Of a DNA stretch of 64,000 nucleotides, positions 19,173-28,139 are shown in pieces (position 1 is the first letter of the stretch; the number at the start of each line of letters is the position of its first letter). Made by a program: the position numbers and the translations under genes. The stretch comes from JAHFUA01 sp963733935 (lineage in GTDB: Bacteria > Acidobacteriota > Terriglobia > Terriglobales > Acidobacteriaceae), in contig CAVTEQ010000008.1 in NCBI GenBank assembly GCA_963733935.1, positions 62,001-126,000 of the forward strand, given 5' to 3'. The notes beneath the pieces were generated by a model. It was not told where the DNA came from. It was given only the letters and a program-made list of their open reading frames with translations, and did no database searches.

Positions 19173-19349
19173 CGCTCCATAGATGAAGTCTTCCGCGTAT
19201 TGGTGAACCAACTGCGACCGCACAGTCTTACTCCAGGCGAAACTCCCGTGGATATTTTTTCTTTTGAAGCTGTGCGTGCTGCTTCGTTGTGCCACGAGTG
19301 GCACGAGGGTCGCGCCTGATGGCAACGCTTCCGAGAGAGGTGTCTGCCT

Positions 19350-20198
19350 TTGGAGTCGGCATCGCTGGCGCATGTAGCGCTGCCGCATGTTGCCATTCGG
19401 CCGGCGCGCGGCTGGACGAGCCTCGACCTGCGCGAGCTGTGGCAGTATCGCGAATTGCTGGCCTTCCTCATCTGGCGCGACATCAAAGTGCGCTACAAGC
19501 AGACGGCGCTGGGCGCCGCCTGGGCGATTCTCCAGCCCGTCTTCACCATGGTGGTCTTCAGCCTGTTCTTCGGACGGCTGGCCAAGGTGCCGTCCGACGG
19601 CGTGCCCTATCCGGTCTTTTGTTATTGTGCGCTTCTGCCGTGGCAACTGTTTGCCTACGCGCTGGCGGAGTCCAGCAACAGTGTGGTGGCGAACGGAAAC
19701 CTCATCAGCAAAATCTATTTTCCGCGGCTGGTGATTCCGATCGCCGGAGTGCTGGCCGGACTGGTGGATTTTGCGATCGCCTTCGTGGTGCTCATCGCGC
19801 TCATGCTGCACTTCGGGATTGCGCCCTCCTGGACCATCGCCACCCTGCCGCTGTTTGTGCTGCTCGCCATCCTGACCGCGCTGGCCGTGGGTCTGTGGCT
19901 CTCCGCGCTCAACGTGCAATACCGCGATGTGCGCTACACGGTCGGCTTTCTGACCCAGATTTGGTTGTTTCTCTCGCCGGTGGCCTATCCCAGTTCGCTG
20001 GTGCCGGAGCGCTGGCGCCCGCTCTACGGCTTGAATCCCATGGCAGGGGTGGTCGAGGGATTTCGCTGGGCGCTGATCGGCAAAACGCCGGCCCCGGGAG
20101 CGATGCTGGCAGTTTCAGTAATGATGGTTCTGCTTTTGCTCGTGGGCGGATTGTTTTATTTCCGCCGCATGGAAACCAGTTTCGCGGACGTGATCTGA
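19350..20198 (+). CDS. ABC-2 type polysaccharide export permease (Wzm-like)
   Basis: 282 residues with six membrane helices. The start is TTG 19350 after GAGAGAGG. The cytoplasmic N-terminus ends in ELLAFLIWRDIKVRYKQT, the family hallmark preceding helix 1 (LGAAWAILQPVFTMVVFSLFFG). SALNVQYRDVRYTVGFLTQIWLF and YGLNPMAGVVEGFRWAL complete the ABC2_membrane signature. Together with the next gene it forms an inner-membrane exporter that flips a lipid-linked O-antigen or exopolysaccharide. The stop is one base before the GTG of the ATPase gene. Confidence 0.94.
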   Translation: MESASLAHVALPHVAIRPARGWTSLDLRELWQYRELLAFLIWRDIKVRYKQTALGAAWAILQPVFTMVVFSLFFGRLAKVPSDGVPYPVFCYCALLPWQLFAYALAESSNSVVANGNLISKIYFPRLVIPIAGVLAGLVDFAIAFVVLIALMLHFGIAPSWTIATLPLFVLLAILTALAVGLWLSALNVQYRDVRYTVGFLTQIWLFLSPVAYPSSLVPERWRPLYGLNPMAGVVEGFRWALIGKTPAPGAMLAVSVMMVLLLLVGGLFYFRRMETSFADVI

Positions 20199-20199
20199 C

Positions 20200-21453
20200 G
20201 TGAGCGAGCTCGCCATTCGTTGCGACGGCATTGGCAAGCAGTACCGCATCGGCCAGCGGGAGCCTTACCGCGCCCTGCGCGATGCCCTCGCCGACGCTGT
20301 GACCGCGCCCTTCCGCCGCGTGCGCGCCGCAATCCAGCGCCGCAACGGCGATCCTGGCGACGACACCGCAACCATTTGGGCGCTGAAGGATGTCGGCTTC
20401 GAAGTTAGAGCCGGCGAAGTGGTCGGCATCATCGGGCGCAACGGGGCAGGGAAGAGCACGCTGCTGAAGATTCTTTCGCGCATCACCAAGCCTACCTGCG
20501 GGTCGGCTGATATCTACGGCCGCGTCGGCTCGCTGCTCGAAGTCGGCACCGGCTTCCATCCTGAGCTTACCGGCCGCGAAAACGTTTATTTGAATGGCGC
20601 GATTCTGGGCATGAGAAAGGCCGAAATCGCCGGCAAATTCGACGAAATCGTCGCCTTCGCGGAACTGGAAAAATTTATCGACACCCCCGTCAAGCGCTAC
20701 TCCAGCGGCATGTACATGCGACTGGCGTTTGCGGTGGCCGCGCACATGGACAACGAGATCTTATTCGTCGATGAAGTGTTGGCGGTAGGCGACACGGCAT
20801 TTCAGAAAAAATGCCTCGGCAAAATGAACGAAGTGGCAAAACATGGCCGCACCGTCTTATTCGTCAGCCACAACATGCTCGTGCTGCAGAAGCTCTGCAC
20901 GGCGGGAATAGTGCTGGATGCCGGGAGTGTGATCGCGGAAGGTTCTATCGGTAGTTGCGTGCGCCGCTATTCCCAGCTTTTGGAATCGCGGCCGGAGACC
21001 GTCCCTGGTGGGGACGGTTCCGTGGCCATCAAGGCGGTGCGAGTGCTGGACGAAGAAGGCCGCGCCACCAACACCTGGCGTTACGCCTCCCGTTTGGTGG
21101 TAGAGGTGGACGCGGTGCTGCGGGCTCCCTGCCAGCGATTTGCGGTGGACATCACCTTCTACACCGGCGACGGCCAGAGACTCTTCGGTTTGCAGAGCGA
21201 TTCGCTGAGCGAGAAGACAGCTTGCGAAGCCGGTGCTCACACCATCAGGTTCGAAATCGAGAATCCGGGGTTTACAGTTGCAGAGATGTACTTTGATGTC
21301 GGGTTGCGCACCTCGCGCCTGGGATACGAGGCGCTGCTTTTCTGTGCCGGCTATCTGATATTGAAGGGATATGTTCCGCCGCACACTCACAGCCTGAATC
21401 TCCTCACGCCGCCGGCATCGGCAATATGGAGCCAGGCAGTCCAGGGAGACTGA
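20200..21453 (+). CDS. Polysaccharide ABC exporter ATP-binding protein with Wzt C-terminal domain
   Basis: GTG 20200 start. The ATPase domain has Walker A IGRNGAGKST (residues 78-87), a signature loop YSSGMYMRLA (167-176) and Walker B ILFVDEVLAVGD (187-198). Residues 265-410 form a beta-sandwich of the Wzt C-terminal type (AIKAVRVLDEEG, then VEVDAVLRAPCQRFAVDITF). In studied homologues this domain reads the modified, often methylated, non-reducing end of the glycan before export. A methyltransferase gene begins 4 bases downstream, which fits methylation-capped chain-length control. That link is inference. Confidence 0.94.
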   Translation: MSELAIRCDGIGKQYRIGQREPYRALRDALADAVTAPFRRVRAAIQRRNGDPGDDTATIWALKDVGFEVRAGEVVGIIGRNGAGKSTLLKILSRITKPTCGSADIYGRVGSLLEVGTGFHPELTGRENVYLNGAILGMRKAEIAGKFDEIVAFAELEKFIDTPVKRYSSGMYMRLAFAVAAHMDNEILFVDEVLAVGDTAFQKKCLGKMNEVAKHGRTVLFVSHNMLVLQKLCTAGIVLDAGSVIAEGSIGSCVRRYSQLLESRPETVPGGDGSVAIKAVRVLDEEGRATNTWRYASRLVVEVDAVLRAPCQRFAVDITFYTGDGQRLFGLQSDSLSEKTACEAGAHTIRFEIENPGFTVAEMYFDVGLRTSRLGYEALLFCAGYLILKGYVPPHTHSLNLLTPPASAIWSQAVQGD

Positions 21454-21457
21454 CAGT

Positions 21458-22627
21458 TTGCGATCTGTCCTCGACAGAGCCCGCTCGATCGCGCGCGTTG
21501 CCGTAGAGAAGGCGCTGCACTGCAAGGTCCTGCGCCTGCCATCGGGCTGCAGAATCCTGACTCTGCCGTCCGGAGATTGGTACGTGGCGCAGAATCGCCG
21601 TCCGGCGCTACTGGCGGTGATGGCCAATAACAATCTTCGCTGGCCACCAGAATTGGTTTACGTATTCAACGGCTGCGGAACCGGCACGCTTTCGCTCTCG
21701 GTGACCGTCGAGGGTGGTTCAAATCTCGTATGTATCAGCAGACCAGAGGTGATGCCATGTGAATGGCGGCTGCATGTGGATGCAGACATAATGCTCAACG
21801 GAGAGTGCGTCGCGCATCTCCCACCGGGGATAACGCGAAAAAACGGCTGGCTCATTTCGGAACTGGAATTCATTCCAAGTTCGGGGCCTGCGCTACGGCG
21901 TAGGCTGCGTCAGCGTGTGCTGAACGGTGAGTCGCAATGCGACGCTGCTTATTTCAAGGGCGAGAATTACGGGGATTATGAGCAGGAAGGCGCGAACTAC
22001 GGCGTCGACATACTGGACCGCATTGCTCGGCATGGCAAAATCCAGTCGATCCTTGACATCGGCTGCGCTACCGGGATTTTGCTCACTCACGCTCGCGCGC
22101 GAGGGTTGCGAGTCGCCGGAGTGGATTCCTCGCAGTGGGCCATCTCGGAGGCGCAACAACGTCTGCCCGAGAACGCGTGCAAGGTGCTGGACATCGACCA
22201 TGCCTCCGCCGCTGACTTTGGGGCTACCTACGATGCGGTGGTCATGAATAACGTGTTGGAGCACTCCAAGCATCCTGCCCGCCTGCTCCGATTGGCTACC
22301 TCATTGCTCTCTACCGGAGGATTTCTCTACTGCGCCACTCTGAATGCAGACTCCTGGTTCCACAAAGCCCTGGGCGGGTCCTGGGTAGGGTACTCGGACT
22401 ACTCCCACCACAGCCCGTGGCTGACTGCGCAATGGTTGCGCGATCGCATTCGGGAAGATGGTTTGGAATTGCTGGAGTTCAATCTCCCGGACACCTTTTG
22501 GACGGAGAACACTTGCGATCCTGCTATCCAGGAGCTAGCCATGGTTCTGGAATTCTCCACTGCAGGGCAGTTGCTTAGAGATGGTTGGGGCGACCTGGTG
22601 CAGTTACTGGCCCGGAAAAAGGACTGA
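21458..22627 (+). CDS. Class I SAM-dependent methyltransferase of the polysaccharide locus
   Basis: 389 residues from TTG 21458, four bases after the Wzt-like gene. Residues 198-206 are ILDIGCATG, the SAM-binding motif, followed by AGVDSSQWAISEAQQRL and VVMNNVLEHSKHPARLLRLA, the pattern of Methyltransf_23-type enzymes. The first 150 residues form an unassigned, beta-rich N-terminal region. Position right after the glycan-recognising ABC ATPase suggests it methylates a sugar of the exported chain. It could also act on a lipid or small molecule. Confidence 0.82.
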   Translation: MRSVLDRARSIARVAVEKALHCKVLRLPSGCRILTLPSGDWYVAQNRRPALLAVMANNNLRWPPELVYVFNGCGTGTLSLSVTVEGGSNLVCISRPEVMPCEWRLHVDADIMLNGECVAHLPPGITRKNGWLISELEFIPSSGPALRRRLRQRVLNGESQCDAAYFKGENYGDYEQEGANYGVDILDRIARHGKIQSILDIGCATGILLTHARARGLRVAGVDSSQWAISEAQQRLPENACKVLDIDHASAADFGATYDAVVMNNVLEHSKHPARLLRLATSLLSTGGFLYCATLNADSWFHKALGGSWVGYSDYSHHSPWLTAQWLRDRIREDGLELLEFNLPDTFWTENTCDPAIQELAMVLEFSTAGQLLRDGWGDLVQLLARKKD

Positions 22628-22647
22628 GGCGAGGGCAAATCTCCCAC

Positions 22648-23850
22648 ATGCGCAAAGTTGCCATCTTGTGTGACTGGCACTGGAGCGGAGGTCCGGTAAC
22701 TTTTGTCCGTCATCTGTGCGCGTCTCTCGGGGATTTTGGTTGGTCGCCCAAGGTATTGCTCGCGCCTTCGTCGTTTCCGTGCAAGTTCGACCCCAACGAG
22801 AAGAGCTTGCCCGTCCAGTTGCTGCCGCGCGCCTATTCGTGGACGCAACTGGGCGGCCACTTTGCCAGAGCTATTGCTAGGTTCGCTCCTGACGTTGTAA
22901 TCGGTTTTGCCATACGCGGGGCTCCTCTGGGGATGCGCCACTTGTACCGACGCGGGGCCTGTACCGCTCGCTTCCTGGATACCGTCCAGAGCGATCTAGC
23001 TTCTGAGTACGAGCGTGTCCGCGGCAATGCCGACTTTCTAGCAGCAGTGGGTGCAGTCAGCGAGGGTTCGGTGCGAAGAGCTCAAAGCAAGATCCCGGCC
23101 ATTGCCGATCGCGTGTTCAGAATTTACTATCCCGTCCCCTGCGCCGACAACCCTCCGACCGTGCGCGCTGAAAGCGGACCAATCCGTCTCGCGTACCTGG
23201 GCATAGTTAGGCATCACGAGAAGAGGGTTCTCGATCTTATTCTGCTGGTCTCGGAGTTGCTAGGGCGCGGCGTCGACTTCGAGCTGACCGTTATTGGTGA
23301 CGGGAGCGAACGGGCGCAACTTGAACGTGAGCTGTTGGCATTGCCAGGCGCAGCCCGGCGGATCCGCTTCACGGGCATGATGCCCAATCCGGAGGCCCTG
23401 CAGGTGCTTTCTCGTCAGCACGTTCTATTGCTGCTCAGTGAAGTCGAGGGGCAGCCGATTGCTCTGCTTGAGGCCATGGCCTTGCGATTGGTCCCGGTGG
23501 TGACGGACCTGGCGCCCCTGCGCGAAGTGGTGGTTCATGGAAAAAATGGCTTCCTCGCGCCAGTTGCCGCAACCTCCTCCTTTGCCTCCCACATTGCTGA
23601 ACTGGCAGCGAATCCGGGACTACGCGACCAAATGACTTTAGCCGCCTGGCAATATGTGCGTGAGAATCACGCAATTCGCATTGCGGTCGGCCGTTTCGCG
23701 GAATTACTCGACAGTGTCCGCAAACTGCCTTTGCCCGATCCCCGAAAATTGGCGAAAGACAATCATTCGGATAATAGGATGACACGCTGGGGGGTGCCGG
23801 AGAGCCTGCAGGCTGTCAAGCGTCGCTGCATGGGAGAGATTGTTTCTTGA
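22648..23850 (+). CDS. Glycosyltransferase family 4 protein
   Basis: ATG 22648 begins MRKVAILCDWHWSGGPVTFV, the usual N-terminal Rossmann start with its Gly-rich loop. The C-terminal domain has LAYLGIVRHHEKRVLDLI, VIGDGSERAQLE and the EX7E donor-site motif in SEVEGQPIALLEAMAL (about residues 263-278). 400 residues, retaining GT-B fold, cytosolic or membrane-associated. It adds a sugar from a nucleotide donor during glycan assembly; donor and acceptor are unknown. It follows the methyltransferase by 20 bases and precedes the next glycosyltransferase by 10. Confidence 0.9.
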   Translation: MRKVAILCDWHWSGGPVTFVRHLCASLGDFGWSPKVLLAPSSFPCKFDPNEKSLPVQLLPRAYSWTQLGGHFARAIARFAPDVVIGFAIRGAPLGMRHLYRRGACTARFLDTVQSDLASEYERVRGNADFLAAVGAVSEGSVRRAQSKIPAIADRVFRIYYPVPCADNPPTVRAESGPIRLAYLGIVRHHEKRVLDLILLVSELLGRGVDFELTVIGDGSERAQLERELLALPGAARRIRFTGMMPNPEALQVLSRQHVLLLLSEVEGQPIALLEAMALRLVPVVTDLAPLREVVVHGKNGFLAPVAATSSFASHIAELAANPGLRDQMTLAAWQYVRENHAIRIAVGRFAELLDSVRKLPLPDPRKLAKDNHSDNRMTRWGVPESLQAVKRRCMGEIVS

Positions 23851-23860
23851 AGCACATTGA

Positions 23861-25885
23861 ATGAAGCAAAAGCTAAGGATATTGTTCGTCAGTTCGGAAT
23901 ACCCGCCGGAGACGGGTGGCGGAGGCATCGGCTCGTCGGTGGCCTCGATTGGCCCCGGGCTGTCCGCGCGGAGCCATGAGGTTCATGTTCTTTCCTGCTC
24001 TCATCTCCAGGCGCACAGAGACTACATGGACAACGGAGTCCATATCCATCGGAGAGGCATCCTGCCGGCCCCCCTGTTCTACGCCTTCAAGTTGCTTCCT
24101 TGGCCGGAATCCGTCGCCCGTGTACGCAGCGGGGCAGCGGCTTACTACTGGTACCGCCGGCTTTCGCGTCAATACAAGTTTGATGTTGTCGAATATGCCG
24201 ACTGGCACGCCGAGGGCCTGTTTTTGTCGTTGCTGAAGCGCCACGGTACCGTGGCCCACCTTCATACTCCCTTGCTGGTACTGGCAAAGTACGGCGAGCG
24301 GCCGCTCACGCGTGATCTCCGCCTGGCAGCATGGCTGGAGTCGGTCGCCGTGCGTCGCGCCCGCTGCATCACGGCGCCCTCGGCCCAGGTAGTAAAAGAA
24401 CTGCCATCGGGCTGGCTGGGAGGCCACGATGTTGCGGTCATTCCTTACGCACTGGACTGGCAGCGCTGGCGCAACGTGGCTCCAGTCGCCTCCACAGCAC
24501 GGCGAGTGATTTTTGTCGGCCGCCTGGAGAGGCTCAAAATGCCGGAGGTGTTAGTCCAGGCAATGGATCGGCTGGCTACGAAGGTGCCCGATGCGGAGGC
24601 GATCTTCGTCGGCGCTGCCCACGGAGACCGCGATGGCCTGCCGTACGGAGAGTGGCTGCAGAACCTCGCCGCCGCTAGTTCCGCCCGCTGCCGGTTTGTC
24701 GGCCAAGTGCCGCGCGCGGAGCTGCCCACTCTGCTGGCGCAAGCGCGGGTAGCCGTGAGCGCTTCCGCGTACGAGAACTTTCCTCTTGCTGTGCTGGAGG
24801 CAATGGCGAGCGGCCGGCCGGTTGTAGTGACAGCCGCGAACGGCGTTGCGCCGCTCATCCGTGAGCACCAGGCTGGCGAGGTGGTTCCTGTGGGAAACCC
24901 TGATGCGCTGGCGGCTGCCCTGCGGCCCTATCTCGAAGACGCTGTCTATGCGGCGGAGACGGGCCGCCGGGGCCAGGCATTTGTCCGCGAGCATCTGGAT
25001 CCGGAACGCATAGCCTCTCTTCGCGAAGAAGTTTACCGGCGGGCAATGAGCGCGGGCGGAATCGGCACGCGCGAGCTTGGTGGTGAGAATGCGAGGCCGG
25101 TCACCCTCGTGGTATTGGGCAAATATCAAGAAATTTTTCGGGGCTTTTTGAAAAGCTCGGAACGGCATGCTCGGGGATTTCCCAAGGTTCTGGTGCGAGA
25201 TGGCACGGATATTCCTGATCCCGCAGACTGGGCGGTGATCCAGGGTCCAGAGCGATTTTCCATGGCGGGCAACGGCAATCTAGGGCTAAGAGCAGCCGCG
25301 CCCGGCAGTGACGTGCTCTACTGTGGCGATGATGTCCGCTTTATCGGGAAAGAAACGGTGGAGCGGCTGTGCGAGATAGCGCATCGACATCCAGAAATCG
25401 GCATTTTGTCTCCCCGGCTTAAGGGCCGCGGCAGTCGCCCGCAACTGAACCCTTCAGCCGACGTTGAATACGTCAGGCCTCCGGACCTGTGGTTCCCTTG
25501 CGTGTACATCAAGCGCGAAGTTCTGGATCGGGTGGGACTTCTGGATGAGCAGTTCGAGGGATTTGGAGCTGACGACCTCGACTATTGCCTGCGTGCCGAA
25601 CTAGCCGGCTACAAGTTGGCGGTGACGCGTTTGGTAACCGTCAGGCACGGCCATGCTCGGGGCGGAGGCGCGACTACTTTTGTGAAGAGCCTCGGGGCCG
25701 AGGGTTTGGAACAGCAGCAAGCTGTGGCTGTACGGAAGTTCTGCGCCAAATGGGGAGCTGACTGGGAGACGATGTCCCATTGCATCGAAACCGGCGACTA
25801 CAGCCATCTTCGGGAAGACCGGGAGGGCGCCCGCACCGCGGCTCCAACTGTAATCAGCAGTGTCCTGACGCATTCGGCGGATTAG
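23861..25885 (+). CDS. Bifunctional glycosyltransferase: GT4 fused to a GT2-type domain
   Basis: 674 residues. Residues 3-390 are a GT4 (GT-B) enzyme: ILFVSSEYPPETGGGG, then VIFVGRLERLKMPEVLVQA and the EX7E motif in YENFPLAVLEAMASGRPVV (about 304). Residues 400-640 are a GT2-like (GT-A) domain: VTLVVLGKYQEIFRGFL, DVLYCGDDVRF with an acidic metal site near 488, and GFGADDLDYCLRAELAGYKL near 570. The chain could add two successive sugars. The GT2 half lacks the usual N-terminal SxxNR-type start, so its activity is less certain. ATG 23861 lies 10 bases after the preceding stop. Confidence 0.88.
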   Translation: MKQKLRILFVSSEYPPETGGGGIGSSVASIGPGLSARSHEVHVLSCSHLQAHRDYMDNGVHIHRRGILPAPLFYAFKLLPWPESVARVRSGAAAYYWYRRLSRQYKFDVVEYADWHAEGLFLSLLKRHGTVAHLHTPLLVLAKYGERPLTRDLRLAAWLESVAVRRARCITAPSAQVVKELPSGWLGGHDVAVIPYALDWQRWRNVAPVASTARRVIFVGRLERLKMPEVLVQAMDRLATKVPDAEAIFVGAAHGDRDGLPYGEWLQNLAAASSARCRFVGQVPRAELPTLLAQARVAVSASAYENFPLAVLEAMASGRPVVVTAANGVAPLIREHQAGEVVPVGNPDALAAALRPYLEDAVYAAETGRRGQAFVREHLDPERIASLREEVYRRAMSAGGIGTRELGGENARPVTLVVLGKYQEIFRGFLKSSERHARGFPKVLVRDGTDIPDPADWAVIQGPERFSMAGNGNLGLRAAAPGSDVLYCGDDVRFIGKETVERLCEIAHRHPEIGILSPRLKGRGSRPQLNPSADVEYVRPPDLWFPCVYIKREVLDRVGLLDEQFEGFGADDLDYCLRAELAGYKLAVTRLVTVRHGHARGGGATTFVKSLGAEGLEQQQAVAVRKFCAKWGADWETMSHCIETGDYSHLREDREGARTAAPTVISSVLTHSAD

Positions 25886-25895
25886 CCGTCACAAG

Positions 25896-27290
25896 GTGCA
25901 TGGGTTGAAGGTTTTTCACTTGGTCGCGTGGTATTACCCGGGTCCGCCTGGCGGATCCGAAGCCTATGTGGGCGCCATCAGCCGAAGCATGGCGTCGGCG
26001 GGTTGCAGCGTTTGCGTCATCGCACCTCAAGCCGGCATCAGCGGCCTCGAGAGATACGAGCACGAAGGAGTCTCGGTCGTCCGCTACCCGATCCCATCGG
26101 CCAGCACTCGGGAGGAAGTCCAAGGGAAGGCAAGGGTCCGCGGCACGGAATACCTCCACGATTTTCTTCGCCGCGAGCGCCCCGATATTGTGCACTTTCA
26201 TTCTTTCTCCACCGGCATTGGGATTCCCGAATTGCGGGCCGCTCGGGCGACGGGCGCCAAGGTCTTTTTCACCAGTCATCTTGCCGGGCTTGGTTACCTG
26301 TGCAAGCGCTCGACGATGATGCGCTGGGGGAAGAGCCAGTGCGATGGCATTGTCCGGCCAATCAAGTGTGCCGCCTGTGTGCTCAGCGATCGCCTGCCTC
26401 GGCCACTTGCTTGGGGCGTGGCCGCCTTGCAGGTGCCTGCCGCGCTGGTACCGGGCAGGCTGAAAACGCTGGTTGGCATGCCGCGGATAATCGCAGACAA
26501 CCTCGCGCGACAGGAAGAGGTTCTGCAATTGTGCGATGCCTTCTTCGTTCCCACCGAATGGGCAGCCGATACCATGCTCGCCAACGGCGCGCCCGAGGAG
26601 AAAGTGCGGATCATGCGGGTTGGGATCGCTCACAGCCGCATGTCTCGCAAGCCTGGTCCGCTGGAGAGGCCTACCCGTCCTCCGGTGCGAATTGGGTACT
26701 TTGGACGGTTCGAGCGCATGAAGGGGGTTTGCGACCTGGCTCGCGCCTTTGTCGCGCTGCCCAAAGATTTGCCGCTTCGACTTGAGTTCCGTGGCCCTGT
26801 TATCCCAGGGGAATCTTCCATGGTTCGGGCCGAGGCAGAGGCTATCGTGGCCGGCGACTCACGCGTCAGCTTTCAACCAGCGGTTTCGCCGAGAGACGCT
26901 CTGGCCGTGCTTTCTGAGTACGATGTTCTATGTTGCCCATCGCTCTGCGCCGAAGCGGGACCGATGGTCGCATTGGAGGCGTTTGCCTGTGGAACTCCCG
27001 TGATCGCAACCCGCATTGGTGGTTTGGCGGAGATCGTGACGCCCGGAGTCTCGGGCGATCTGGTGGAGCCGGGCGACTGGCTTGGCTTATCGAAGCTGCT
27101 GCGCCGCATTGCCGAGAATCCGGCCGCCACGGTTGATGGCTGGCGCGGGAATCTGCCGCTACCGCACACCATGGCGCAGGTGGCGGACGATTACCTTACT
27201 ACCTATAACACCGCTCGAAATTCTCTGTCGGCAGTGTCGGCAGTGTCGGCTGCCGGCACAGTCTTCACCAACAGCCATGCAGGCTCATAA
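25896..27290 (+). CDS. Glycosyltransferase family 4 protein
   Basis: 464 residues from GTG 25896. N-terminal VFHLVAWYYPGPPGGSEAYV is the glycogen-synthase-like donor loop. A Cys-containing insertion (residues 130-170, MRWGKSQCDGIVRPIKCAACV) is typical of a GT4 subgroup. The C-terminal domain has IGYFGRFERMKGVCDLARAF and the EX7E motif in CAEAGPMVALEAFACGTPV (about 350). A short tandem codes SAVSAVSAAG close to the C-terminus. Function is sugar transfer within the exopolysaccharide pathway. Its stop lies 28 bases from the stop of the inverted TylF-like gene. Confidence 0.9.
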   Translation: MHGLKVFHLVAWYYPGPPGGSEAYVGAISRSMASAGCSVCVIAPQAGISGLERYEHEGVSVVRYPIPSASTREEVQGKARVRGTEYLHDFLRRERPDIVHFHSFSTGIGIPELRAARATGAKVFFTSHLAGLGYLCKRSTMMRWGKSQCDGIVRPIKCAACVLSDRLPRPLAWGVAALQVPAALVPGRLKTLVGMPRIIADNLARQEEVLQLCDAFFVPTEWAADTMLANGAPEEKVRIMRVGIAHSRMSRKPGPLERPTRPPVRIGYFGRFERMKGVCDLARAFVALPKDLPLRLEFRGPVIPGESSMVRAEAEAIVAGDSRVSFQPAVSPRDALAVLSEYDVLCCPSLCAEAGPMVALEAFACGTPVIATRIGGLAEIVTPGVSGDLVEPGDWLGLSKLLRRIAENPAATVDGWRGNLPLPHTMAQVADDYLTTYNTARNSLSAVSAVSAAGTVFTNSHAGS

Positions 27291-27318
27291 GTGTCCTGGC
27301 TCAACAGAGATTGGCAGT

Positions 27319-28047
27319 TCAGCATTGCAGCACAAAGGAGTTGTGCTGCCACCCAAAGCGGAAGAGTTCGATGGCTCTAATCTCAGGATGCTTCTGCAAC
27401 CATTCACTAAAGGCGCGCTGCTCTCCTCGATCGGGGTTGCCGCGGAAGCAGAACCAATCGTCAAAAATCAGGACTGTACCTTCTTGCACATAGTCGGTGA
27501 TGAAATCGAGTACTGGCACTGTGGACTCGTAGAGGTCGCAGTCGATGAACACTACGGCAGCTTTGCCAATGGGCAGCGATCGCCGCGTGTGCTCATTCAG
27601 CACCTCGCCGAACCACCCAGAGGTGACCATCATTTTCGTCCTGTCCACTCCCTTGGAGATGACGTTGCGTTCAAAAGTGCCGCTAGCAGTACGGAATTCG
27701 CCCTCCTGAAAATGGCGGAAGCCGTGGGCATCCACCCCCTGGATGCCGGGCAGGCCGTCAAACGAATCGAATGCGTAGAATCGCATCGATTTCAGTCCAA
27801 AACTTTGTGCCAGATGGTAGGACGCGGCGAAGTTGTCCCCCTCGAATACTCCGAATTCCAAATAGTCTCCGGCGACACGGTTCATGGAAACGAACTGCAT
27901 GACGTTCCACAGGAGCAACTCCCGGGCGGTGTAGCCAACCAGCCGTTGCAAGGCGAAGAAGTGACCGGAGTATCGCAACGAGGGCCGATGAAACACTTTC
28001 ACCAGCGGATCCGGAACCAGCCGCCCCACGGTCTTGAGCAGTGACAT
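27319..28047 (-). CDS. TylF/MycF-type O-methyltransferase
   Basis: ATG 28047 (MSLLKTVGRL) is preferred; the frame extends upstream to 28140 without homology. The 242-residue protein has the TylF signature: GDYLEFGVFEGDNF, MRFYAFDSFDGLPG, VVFIDCDLYESTVPVLDFI and VLIFDDWFCF, with Mg-binding acidic residues in the last two. Family members O-methylate sugars such as macrocin, or act in glycan clusters. It is the only minus-strand gene inside the plus-strand glycosyltransferase run and diverges from the last GT4 gene, so it has its own promoter. Confidence 0.88.
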   Translation of the reverse strand: MSLLKTVGRLVPDPLVKVFHRPSLRYSGHFFALQRLVGYTARELLLWNVMQFVSMNRVAGDYLEFGVFEGDNFAASYHLAQSFGLKSMRFYAFDSFDGLPGIQGVDAHGFRHFQEGEFRTASGTFERNVISKGVDRTKMMVTSGWFGEVLNEHTRRSLPIGKAAVVFIDCDLYESTVPVLDFITDYVQEGTVLIFDDWFCFRGNPDRGEQRAFSEWLQKHPEIRAIELFRFGWQHNSFVLQC

Positions 28048-28139
28048 GATTTCGAATCGTAGCAGAATTTTCTGCTTCGCCGAAAATGCTTCAGCCGAAC
28101 GGAGGCTTAGTTGTGGAAAAAGCGGCGTGTGGAGATGCA

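Larger units (their letters stand above)
18925..19349. other. Divergent control region of the polysaccharide locus (no gene)
   Basis: These 425 bases separate the minus-strand kinase operon from the plus-strand ABC export operon. I see no credible gene. They hold a perfect 14-base palindrome (19001-19014), a strong sigma70-like promoter facing the export genes (19144-19172) and a hairpin in the presumed leader, GTGCCAC-GA-GTGGCAC at 19289-19304. The leader of about 170 bases is long for a simple 5' UTR. Confidence 0.5.

Noticed and set aside
19289..20203. Alternative longer plus-strand frame over the Wzm gene
   Set aside because: It lacks membrane helices; the frame from 19350 gives the complete ABC-2 permease pattern.
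27226..27255. Tandem GTCGGCAGT units near the end of the third GT4 gene
   Set aside because: Three short in-frame units coding SAV; ordinary low-complexity tail rather than a mobile or regulatory repeat.
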